A stretch of DNA of 7,833 nucleotides. Source: an uncultured Bacteroidota bacterium. GTDB taxonomy: Bacteria; Bacteroidota; Bacteroidia; Chitinophagales; Chitinophagaceae. Below are positions 1 to 5,557 of the stretch, one piece after another. The position numbers and the translations under genes are program-made. Position 1 is the stretch's first letter; every line of letters begins with the position of its first letter. Under the pieces are notes generated by a model that was given only the letters and a program-made list of their open reading frames with translations, was not told where the DNA came from and made no database searches. The stretch is from the NCBI GenBank assembly GCA_903851455.1, contig CAINOM010000185.1, forward strand, positions 1 to 7,833, given 5' to 3'.

Positions 1-35
1 CAAAAAAAATGAGCAATATTGCCGCACTGATCACA

Positions 36-67
36 ATCCGGAAAATCCAATAATCAGGGAATCCTGG
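36..67. repeat. Short AATC-periodic leader repeat
   Basis: Four units beginning with AATC start at 35, 44, 52 and 60, a period of 8-9 nt, with CCGG, CAGG and CCTGG variants after them. This periodicity is seen directly. I associate such short AATCCTG-like runs with dispersed intergenic sequence in Bacteroidetes genomes, but that is recollection and no second copy occurs in this window. It lies just upstream of the gene at 98. No gene is visible in 1-97; the only ATG-led frame there, at 10, is 14 codons long. Confidence 0.35.
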
Positions 68-68
68 T

Positions 69-76
69 TATATTTG
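69..76 (+). promoter_or_regulatory. Candidate -7 promoter element upstream of the beta-barrel gene
   Basis: TATATTTG fits the Bacteroidetes -7 consensus TAnnTTTG and lies 21 nt before the ATG at 98. No convincing TTTG -33 element is found at the expected distance upstream, so this is only a weak candidate. Confidence 0.25.
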
Positions 77-97
77 ATATAACAAAAAACGCCAGCC

Positions 98-781
98 ATG
101 AAACAAGTATACCTCATCCTTATAGTGGCTTTGTTTATCAGCAACGCCCATGCTCAATGCTTTAAAAAAGGTTCGCTGCTCATCAGTCTTTCAGAAGGCA
201 CTAGCTACACTACGTTCTCCACATCCGCTCCGGGCAATACCGGTAACAGCGGAACCACCGCAAATAACGGAGGTATAGATGTGATACACACAGACAACAT
301 CACCGGCGTCCGCGACCCCATCACCATAGAATATGGCCTCACCAACCACTGGGGCATGGGCATAAACATGGGCGGTGATATTTATCATGCCGACCCATCG
401 AAATTCTACGGTTTCCAGACCGCCACCAACGATATTAAAGTCATCACCAGCGAGCTCACGCTCGATGCCAACTATCATTTTTTCGTCACCCGCCATTTCG
501 ATCTCGCGGCATTTGCGTCCCTCGGCTTCTCGTCAGTTTCTTTCAACGGCAATGATGGCGATCATTCTTACCGGTACAGATCCGGTGGGCTGCTCGTGCG
601 AACAGGCACCAGGGCGAGGTATTATATCACCAAACGTTTCGGTGTTCTGGCGATGGTCAGCACCTTCGCCACCCGCAACGGCACCGACGGTGTAAAAGGA
701 AATACCGTAGGCAATGGCTACTCCAGTACCGTCAAAGGCTCAGCTATTGAATTTGGACTGTGTTATAGGGTGTTAAGATAG
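98..781 (+). CDS. Exported outer-membrane beta-barrel-like protein, function unknown
   Basis: A 227-residue protein with a clear Sec signal peptide: MKQ, a hydrophobic core at about residues 4-15, and a likely signal peptidase I site after Ala19 (AHA before Gln20). There is no lipobox, since Cys21 is preceded by HAQ, so it is probably not a lipoprotein. The mature part begins with a Ser/Thr/Gly/Asn-rich stretch (about 38-60). It then alternates hydrophobic and polar residues with paired Gly and aromatic residues (about 73-92, 117-150, 164-192 and 212-226), the pattern of a small 8-strand outer-membrane barrel. The last residues (EFGLCYRVLR) look like a final strand, although the terminal residue is Arg rather than the usual aromatic. 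I do not recognise a specific family. The gene stands alone, with a hairpin-rich spacer after it. It could be a porin-like or surface structural protein; no enzymatic motif is visible. Confidence 0.7.
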   Translation: MKQVYLILIVALFISNAHAQCFKKGSLLISLSEGTSYTTFSTSAPGNTGNSGTTANNGGIDVIHTDNITGVRDPITIEYGLTNHWGMGINMGGDIYHADPSKFYGFQTATNDIKVITSELTLDANYHFFVTRHFDLAAFASLGFSSVSFNGNDGDHSYRYRSGGLLVRTGTRARYYITKRFGVLAMVSTFATRNGTDGVKGNTVGNGYSSTVKGSAIEFGLCYRVLR

Positions 782-811
782 GCAAGTGAATATTAATTAT
801 CGCCGCCAATA

Positions 812-873
812 GCCCCGAACTTTAGTTCGCGGGTTACCTCAGGTAAGGTATGAGGCTTTAGCCTGGATCAGGC
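812..873. repeat. Cluster of small palindromes (candidate REP-like element)
   Basis: Three or four small inverted repeats lie back to back in the spacer between the beta-barrel gene and the phospholipase D gene. Hairpin 1: CCC-CGAAC (813-820), loop TTTA, GTTCG-C-GGG (825-833), with one bulged C at 830. Hairpin 2: TTACC/GGTAA (834-846). Hairpin 3: AGGC (853-856), loop TTTA, GCCT (861-864). The same GCCT, extended to GCCTG, can instead pair with CAGGC (869-873). Two hairpins share the loop TTTA. No U-tract follows, so this is not a standard intrinsic terminator. The layout resembles dispersed palindromic intergenic repeats, but copy number cannot be judged from this window. Confidence 0.45.
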
Positions 874-905
874 AAGACAGATAGTATAGAAGGATTGAAA
901 GTATT

Positions 906-2096
906 ATGGCTACAAAGCGGGTAAGAAGGATCAGAAAAACAAACGCATACACGCTCCGCAACAAAGTAAAGATCCTCCGTGGTGGAGCTCAATTTTTCCG
1001 GGCCATCGAAGATATTGCTGCCAGCGCGCAATATTCACTGCATCTGCAGACCTATATATTCGATGAGAACGATACGGGGAACAGAGTAGCAGACGCCTTG
1101 ATCAGCGCGGCCAAAAGGAACGTCTTTGTTTATGTGCTGCTGGATGCCTACGCATCGCAAAAGCTCTCCCCCGCGTTTATCGCCCGCCTCCGGGATGCCG
1201 GTGTACACTTCGCTTACTTCCGGCCCTTGGTACTGAGCAATGTCTTCTACCTGGGCCGAAGGCTGCATCACAAGGTTATTGTAGCAGATGCACGTGTCTG
1301 CATGGTGGCTGGGATAAACATAAGCGACCGCTATAACGACATCGGGGATACCCCCGCGTGGCTCGATTGGGCTGTGCATGCCGAAGGAGAAGTAGCGCGG
1401 CACCTGAATGATGTGTGCATCCGCGTCTGGAACCGCTCTGCGCTCCGCAAGAAGTGCCTGGCCACAGCACCACCCCAATCTCCCCTGCCCTCGGAAGAGT
1501 GCCTGGTGCGCATTCGCAGACACGACTGGGTCTACAGTCACACACAGATCACGCGCAGTTACCGCGAATTGTTCAATGCGGCACATAAACACGTTACGCT
1601 GATGACCAGTTATTTCTGGCCGCCGTTCAAGCTGCTGAAACGTATGGCCGAAGCATCCCGCCGGGGAGTTAAAATAAAACTGATACTCACCGGCCGCGCA
1701 GATGTGCCATTCGCTAAGTACTCCGAGCGGTATCTCTATCCATGGCTGTTCCGGCACAATATGGAAGTCTATGAGTACAACAAGAATATCCTGCATGGTA
1801 AGGTGGCCACCCGCGACAACGAATGGCTCACAGCAGGATCTTATAATGTAAATAATATCAGCGCTTTTGCAAGCGTCGAACTAAATCTGGACATTAGCGA
1901 TCGTCCACTTGCCACGGACCTCACAGACAAACTGCAGGCAATAATAGACGATGACTGTACACAGATCACTTCCGATAGTTTCAGCGCTTCAAACAATGTA
2001 TTGAAACGGTTTGGATACTACCTGTCGTACCGCTTTATTCACATTGTTTTTTACCTGTTCACCTTCTACTTCACTCAAAAACGCGAGAAAGATTAA
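906..2096 (+). CDS. Phospholipase D family protein, cardiolipin synthase-like (ClsB type)
   Basis: A 396-residue protein with two complete HKD motifs, the signature of the phospholipase D superfamily. Motif 1 has His121, Lys123 and Asp128 followed by GIN at 136-138. Motif 2 has His297, Lys299 and Asp304 followed by GSYN at 311-314. The two histidines would form and resolve the phosphatidyl-enzyme intermediate. There are no N-terminal membrane helices, unlike ClsA, and the overall length and text around motif 2 (LHGKVA, then a G-S-x-N stretch and a hydrophobic/acidic strand) resemble E. coli ClsB. The likely reaction is phosphatidyl transfer to make cardiolipin at the inner membrane. A general phosphodiesterase role cannot be excluded. 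The N-terminus is basic (KRVRRIRK), and residues 371-390 are aromatic and hydrophobic, a possible membrane-anchoring helix. The start ATG at 906 has no Shine-Dalgarno sequence, as is usual in Bacteroidetes. The stop lies 4 nt from the end of the converging YdjM-like gene. Confidence 0.82.
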   Translation: MATKRVRRIRKTNAYTLRNKVKILRGGAQFFRAIEDIAASAQYSLHLQTYIFDENDTGNRVADALISAAKRNVFVYVLLDAYASQKLSPAFIARLRDAGVHFAYFRPLVLSNVFYLGRRLHHKVIVADARVCMVAGINISDRYNDIGDTPAWLDWAVHAEGEVARHLNDVCIRVWNRSALRKKCLATAPPQSPLPSEECLVRIRRHDWVYSHTQITRSYRELFNAAHKHVTLMTSYFWPPFKLLKRMAEASRRGVKIKLILTGRADVPFAKYSERYLYPWLFRHNMEVYEYNKNILHGKVATRDNEWLTAGSYNVNNISAFASVELNLDISDRPLATDLTDKLQAIIDDDCTQITSDSFSASNNVLKRFGYYLSYRFIHIVFYLFTFYFTQKREKD

Positions 2097-2100
2097 ATGA

Positions 2101-3108
2101 TCAGATACCCTTTATCCGCCGCCAGAAGGCCAGCACAGCTGCCTTATCCCAACCCGCAAAACGCCCGCGCTGCACGATCAGCTTATTGTCATCGGGCTGC
2201 GTCAAAAAATAATGAAACACAAACCGGGGATCGGGACGCTCCCACCCTCTCATCTCACCAAAACGCATCACATTGAACACAAGCGTATCATGCCACATCT
2301 CAGCCGTATAATAGCCATTTGAAAACTGCAGCAGCTTATCCAGGTCATTTTTGCCAACCTGAGGCACTAACAAAGAATCGCCGCGGCTCACAAAATGCAG
2401 TCTCAGGTCGCTCTTGTCAAAAACAGACCGGTAGCCGGTGTAGTAGCCGCTATCATCCTTCGCAACCACATACCAGAGCATATTATTAAGTGGCGTTGGC
2501 GTAGTGAAATACTCCTTACCCCGGATAGCATTGCCCCCAAGAACCTTTTCAACTTTACTATCTATAGACAACTTAAAACATATCCCCATGACCAGGTACA
2601 CTATGCTTAAACCTAACCCCATCTTTATCCAAAGCATCCTCTTGCTGCTCGCACGCTTCAGCAATAAAAGCGCCACCATGGCAATAGCCGGCCAGATACT
2701 GAACAAAGGATCAGCAACAAACATCGTATTGAACGAAACCCGGTAATGGCTAAAAGGCTCAAACCACCCGGTACCATAGGCATTAAATGCATCAATGAAT
2801 ATATGTACCCCCATTTGCAAACCCCAAAACAACACCCATCTGCCTGAATTCATGCCCGATGACCGGAACATTTTAGACGAACACCACGCCAATAACGGGC
2901 TTAGGAGCAGCACAAATAAGATAGAATGCGTAAAACCCCTATGCGCAAGCACATCCCCCGCCACCGGCAGCCAGAACGACGCCACAAAATCTATATCTGG
3001 GATATTCTGGGCTAAAGCGCCTAAAATAAGGGCCTTTTTGCCAATTTGCCTGCCGGCTATAGCCTCTCCGATGCACGCACCTAGTACAATATGAGTAAGT
3101 GTATCCAT
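2101..3108 (-). CDS. Membrane-bound predicted metal-dependent hydrolase, YdjM/DUF457 family
   Basis: A 335-residue protein whose N-terminal half is a clear YdjM-type domain. It shows MDTLTH with His6, the PDID motif at 37-40, HRGFTHS at 56-62, a His102/Asp106 pair in a helix, GTGWFEPFS at 112-120 and ADP at 132-134. These His/Asp residues are the presumed metal ligands of the family. Hydrophobic segments at about 26-47, 62-77, 92-108, 134-150 and 160-180 suggest four or five membrane passes. The remaining part (about 185-335) is soluble, with many aromatic and charged residues and no recognised catalytic motif; it probably faces one side of the inner membrane. The substrate of this family is not known. 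Homologues are often described as LexA-regulated in enterobacteria, but no such operator is evident here. The gene is divergent from the Cys/His-rich protein gene, across 121 nt, and convergent with the phospholipase D gene. Confidence 0.8.
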   Translation of the reverse strand: MDTLTHIVLGACIGEAIAGRQIGKKALILGALAQNIPDIDFVASFWLPVAGDVLAHRGFTHSILFVLLLSPLLAWCSSKMFRSSGMNSGRWVLFWGLQMGVHIFIDAFNAYGTGWFEPFSHYRVSFNTMFVADPLFSIWPAIAMVALLLLKRASSKRMLWIKMGLGLSIVYLVMGICFKLSIDSKVEKVLGGNAIRGKEYFTTPTPLNNMLWYVVAKDDSGYYTGYRSVFDKSDLRLHFVSRGDSLLVPQVGKNDLDKLLQFSNGYYTAEMWHDTLVFNVMRFGEMRGWERPDPRFVFHYFLTQPDDNKLIVQRGRFAGWDKAAVLAFWRRIKGI

Positions 3109-3141
3109 CGATTATTTAATAAAAAATAAAAAAATCACAGG

Positions 3142-3151
3142 CAAACGTTTG
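3142..3151. promoter_or_regulatory. Perfect 10-bp palindrome in the divergent promoter region
   Basis: CAAACGTTTG is a perfect palindrome located between the two divergent start codons at 3108 and 3230. Because its right half is TTTG, it could supply a -33 element on both strands, or act as an operator half-site pair. A second inverted repeat overlaps it, TTGAATT (3149-3155) and AATTCAA (3165-3171) with 9 nt between. On the minus strand no well-spaced -7 partner is evident. Confidence 0.3.
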
Positions 3152-3179
3152 AATTTTTATTTTTAATTCAATATTTTAC
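3148..3179 (+). promoter_or_regulatory. Candidate Bacteroidetes promoter for the Cys/His-rich secreted protein gene
   Basis: TTTG at 3148-3151 is followed after 20 nt by TATTTTAC at 3172-3179. This is close to the Bacteroidetes sigma pattern TTTG-N19 to 20-TAnnTTTG, with the last two bases not matching. It would start transcription about 45 nt before the ATG at 3230, leaving an A-rich leader without a Shine-Dalgarno site, typical of strong genes in this phylum. Confidence 0.4.
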
Positions 3180-3229
3180 ACGCAAATTACAACATCATTA
3201 CCTGACCAAAACAAAAAAAAGACCACTTT

Positions 3230-3658
3230 ATGAAACTGAACATTGTTACAATCCTACTGTTTACCGTGCTTTTGACCACTGGCATCAGCACAAAATCAAA
3301 CGCCCAACATTGCGGCTGGCACAGGTACGGCTACTGGGCTCCTGAGCATAGCGAAGCTACTCATTGCGGTGATTACCACGGATGCTGGGGTGGCTGGCGT
3401 TCTGCACATTGCTGGGGCGGCTATTGCACAGCCGAAATGCGCCAGCATGCAATTGAAGACAGCACAAATTGCGCTAAATACCACGAAGACATGAAAGCTG
3501 CACACGCGAAATATGAAGAAGGCGATGCTATCATGCGCAACAGCAACCACGGATGCTGGGGTCACGGTTACTGCGGCCATGGCTGCGGTCATTGGGACGG
3601 CGGCTGGTGGGGCGGATGGCGCCACAGCAGGTATTACTATCGCGGAGCTGGTTATTAA
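3230..3658 (+). CDS. Small secreted Cys/His/Trp/Gly-rich protein, function unknown
   Basis: A 142-residue protein with a typical signal peptide: basic start, hydrophobic core at about 5-18, and a cleavage site after Ala25 (SNA before Gln26). There is no lipobox. The mature chain of about 117 residues has 9 Cys, 14 His and 10 Trp, mostly in two Gly-rich blocks, residues 27-66 and 107-142. Motifs such as GCW, HCW and HGYCGHGC place Cys and His two or three residues apart. Between the blocks, residues 67-106 lack this bias and look like a charged helix with one Cys (Cys81). The composition would suit metal binding, or a disulfide-linked or adhesive surface protein, but this is inference and I recognise no family. 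An odd number of cysteines means not all can pair within one chain. The gene has its own candidate promoter and ends before a bidirectional hairpin. Its reading frame is supported by the signal peptide and by the strong promoter/terminator framing. Confidence 0.7.
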   Translation: MKLNIVTILLFTVLLTTGISTKSNAQHCGWHRYGYWAPEHSEATHCGDYHGCWGGWRSAHCWGGYCTAEMRQHAIEDSTNCAKYHEDMKAAHAKYEEGDAIMRNSNHGCWGHGYCGHGCGHWDGGWWGGWRHSRYYYRGAGY

Positions 3659-3675
3659 TAACCACTCTTCAAGAT

Positions 3676-3715
3676 AATTAATAAAGGCTACCCGAAAGAG
3701 TAGCCTTTATTAATT
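3676..3715. terminator. Bidirectional intrinsic terminator
   Basis: A perfect 16-bp stem, 3676-3691 paired with 3700-3715, with an 8-nt loop CCGAAAGA. The core AAAGGCTAC/GTAGCCTTT is flanked by AATTAAT/ATTAATT, so each strand has T-rich sequence after the GC part of the stem. It lies 17 nt after the stop of the secreted protein gene and 16 nt beyond the stop of kdsB, ideally placed to end both converging transcripts. Confidence 0.85.
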
Positions 3716-3731
3716 TAGTATTTGCAGTACA

Positions 3732-4472
3732 CTATCTCCCCATTCTCCGTAATACCTTTTCAACATCCCCGGGCGTGTCTATACAATGGCTTTCAAACCG
3801 GGTAGGCACACACTTGATCTTAAACCCGCTTTGCAACCAGCGTAGCTGCTCCAGTGATTCAGCCTGCTCCAGTGATGACACGGGTATTTGCGATATCTTT
3901 TCAAGTACATCCCTCCTATAAGCATACATGCCCACGTGACGGTGATAGTTGAAATGCAGGTGCCACTCTTTTTCGTCCACGCCTTTAATGAATGGTATCA
4001 CCATCCGGCTGAAGTAGAGCGCCTCCATATTGTCGTTCAGCACGATCTTCACTTCACCCGTGTCGAACAACTCTTCGTGATTGCTTACCGGTATCATTTG
4101 CGTAGCAAGCTCGGTTGTTCCGTCTTTTAATATCGCAGCCAACTCATCTATCTGCTGTGGATCTATGAAGGGCTCATCTCCCTGTATGTTAATCACGTAG
4201 GTGTAGTCCGGCCCTAACTGCTGCAGGGCTTCCAGGCAACGATCGGTACCATTAGCGTGATCTGGTGAGGTCATCACCGCCTCCCCGCCAAATGACTGCA
4301 CATGCCGCAGGATGCGCTCATCGTCGGTAGCTACTACTAGCTTATGCAGCAACTTGCTTTGAGCCGCCTGCTCGTACACCCGCTGTATCATGCTTTTCCC
4401 CTGTATATCAATAAGGGGCTTGCCCGGGTACCGGGTAGACGCATACCGCGCGGGGATAATACCTGCTATCAT
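3732..4472 (-). CDS. kdsB: 3-deoxy-manno-octulosonate cytidylyltransferase (CMP-Kdo synthetase)
   Basis: A 246-residue protein of the usual KdsB length. It activates Kdo, or in this context possibly 8-amino-Kdo, with CTP to give CMP-sugar and pyrophosphate in the cytoplasm, before transfer to lipid A. The family motifs are all present: IIPARYASTRYPGKPL at 5-20 for CTP binding, VATDD at 47-51, GTDR at 75-78, NIQGDEPFI at 95-103 with a Mg-binding Asp99, ALYFSR at 151-156, the H-GMYAYR region at 179-186, LEQLRW at 207-212, and IDTPGDVEKV at 231-240 with Asp232. It is the last gene of the operon, 18 nt after the transaldolase-CBS gene, and is followed by the hairpin at 3676-3715. Because kdnA- and kdnB-like genes lie upstream, its real substrate may be Kdo8N, as for the Shewanella enzyme. 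The sequence alone does not settle this. Confidence 0.93.
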   Translation of the reverse strand: MIAGIIPARYASTRYPGKPLIDIQGKSMIQRVYEQAAQSKLLHKLVVATDDERILRHVQSFGGEAVMTSPDHANGTDRCLEALQQLGPDYTYVINIQGDEPFIDPQQIDELAAILKDGTTELATQMIPVSNHEELFDTGEVKIVLNDNMEALYFSRMVIPFIKGVDEKEWHLHFNYHRHVGMYAYRRDVLEKISQIPVSSLEQAESLEQLRWLQSGFKIKCVPTRFESHCIDTPGDVEKVLRRMGR

Positions 4473-4490
4473 TAAGATTCAGTGCTGTTA

Positions 4491-5504
4491 TTAATATCTC
4501 TTCAGGTCCTGTATATCCAGCATTCCGAATGGCTTACCGTTTTCGAGCACCAGTATAGTATCTACATTCATCTTCTTAAATATGGCTTCCGCCTCATTAA
4601 GCAGTGCATTTGCATCTACGCTGATCGGTGTTTTATACTCGAGATCACCTATTTTCTTGCCTAAGATATGCTCGCCATCTTTCTGCAGTAAACGCCTCAG
4701 GTCCCCATCTGTAAATATGCCCTTCAGGCTGCCATCTGCGTTCACAACCGTGATGCAGCCAAAGCCGTATTCGGTCATCTTCACAATAGCATCCTTCATA
4801 TTGGTATCGGCATTTACCACTGGGTTAGTGCCGTTTATCGCTTCTTTCACACGTACGGTCATCAGCCTGGTATCGCTCAGGAACTGCTCTGTGCCAACGG
4901 TAGTGAAATTATTATCGGTCAGTGATTTCAACACTTTCAGTGGTACTGTTATCGTATGAACGCCTATGTTGATGGCATTGCGTACATGCTCAGAGTTACG
5001 CACCGAGCTGAACATGATCTTGGTGTCGTAACCATAATGGTTTACGGCGTCTACACATTGTTCCACGAGCGCAAGAGCATCATGCCCCTGGTCTTGCAAC
5101 CTGCCTACCAACGGACATACATAACTAGCGCCGGCATGCATGGCCATATAGGCCTGCTGCAGTGTATATACAAGGTGTACATTTACCAGGAGACCTTCGT
5201 TGCGGAGCAGTTTGCAGGCACGAACGCCTTCCAGGGATACCGGTATTTTGAATACTGTCTTTTTCGGATCAAGGCCCAGGTCCAGCTGGCGGCGGGCTTC
5301 TTTTACCACATCTTCAGCTGTGTTGCCAAGTGCCTCTATCTGGAGCACCGGTACCATTTTAGATAGCTTTACAATAGTTCCATCTATATCTGCAATGCCT
5401 TCGCGCTGCATAAAAGTTGGTGTGGTCGTCAACCCATCCAAAAAACCTAATTTAAAGCCTTCTTCAATCTCTTTGAGGTTGGCCGAATCGAGATATAATT
5501 CCAT
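4491..5504 (-). CDS. Transaldolase/FSA-like domain fused to a KdsD-type CBS pair
   Basis: A 337-residue two-part protein. Residues 1-218 form a small transaldolase/fructose-6-phosphate-aldolase barrel (MELYLDSANLKEI start, Asp6, Schiff-base Lys86 in FKIPV, SSVRN at 166-170, ITVPL at 185-189). FSA is normally about 220 residues, so the rest is an addition. Residues 227-275 and 287-337 are two CBS domains. The first ends in GIFTDGDLRR (262-271), a motif I know from the CBS part of arabinose-5-phosphate isomerase KdsD/KpsF, and CBS pairs commonly bind nucleotides. The gene lies between kdsA and kdsB, 53 nt and 18 nt from them, where kdsD could be expected. I infer a role in supplying or controlling arabinose 5-phosphate or a related sugar phosphate, perhaps with feedback by a CMP-sugar through the CBS part. 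The barrel has unusual active-site residues (Thr28, His110, Leu132), so plain transaldolase activity is not assured. Confidence 0.85.
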   Translation of the reverse strand: MELYLDSANLKEIEEGFKLGFLDGLTTTPTFMQREGIADIDGTIVKLSKMVPVLQIEALGNTAEDVVKEARRQLDLGLDPKKTVFKIPVSLEGVRACKLLRNEGLLVNVHLVYTLQQAYMAMHAGASYVCPLVGRLQDQGHDALALVEQCVDAVNHYGYDTKIMFSSVRNSEHVRNAINIGVHTITVPLKVLKSLTDNNFTTVGTEQFLSDTRLMTVRVKEAINGTNPVVNADTNMKDAIVKMTEYGFGCITVVNADGSLKGIFTDGDLRRLLQKDGEHILGKKIGDLEYKTPISVDANALLNEAEAIFKKMNVDTILVLENGKPFGMLDIQDLKRY

Positions 5505-5557
5505 TTTGTGTGTTTACTTTATTTGTTGTTCGAAAAGCTAATATACTCTAAATCTTG

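Noticed and set aside
1035..1796. Long antisense open frame (253 codons) inside the phospholipase D gene
   Set aside because: It lies wholly opposite a gene with two intact HKD motifs, shows no recognisable domain, and is explained by the GC-rich codon pattern of the sense gene.
3109..3229. Possible minus-strand promoter for the YdjM-like gene built on the TTTG half of the CAAACGTTTG palindrome
   Set aside because: The nearest TAnnTT-like partner on that strand is only about 13 nt away, and the next is a poor match, so the spacing does not support a standard Bacteroidetes promoter.
3296..3625. Antisense frame of 109 codons opposite the Cys/His-rich secreted protein
   Set aside because: Its Ala/Val/Pro/Met-rich composition is what the complement of Gly/Cys/His/Trp codons would give. 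The sense frame has a signal peptide, a promoter-like element and a terminator.
4956..5366. Plus-strand frame of 136 codons opposite the transaldolase-CBS gene
   Set aside because: It lies opposite a well-supported gene, has no recognisable motif, and has no promoter or spacing evidence.
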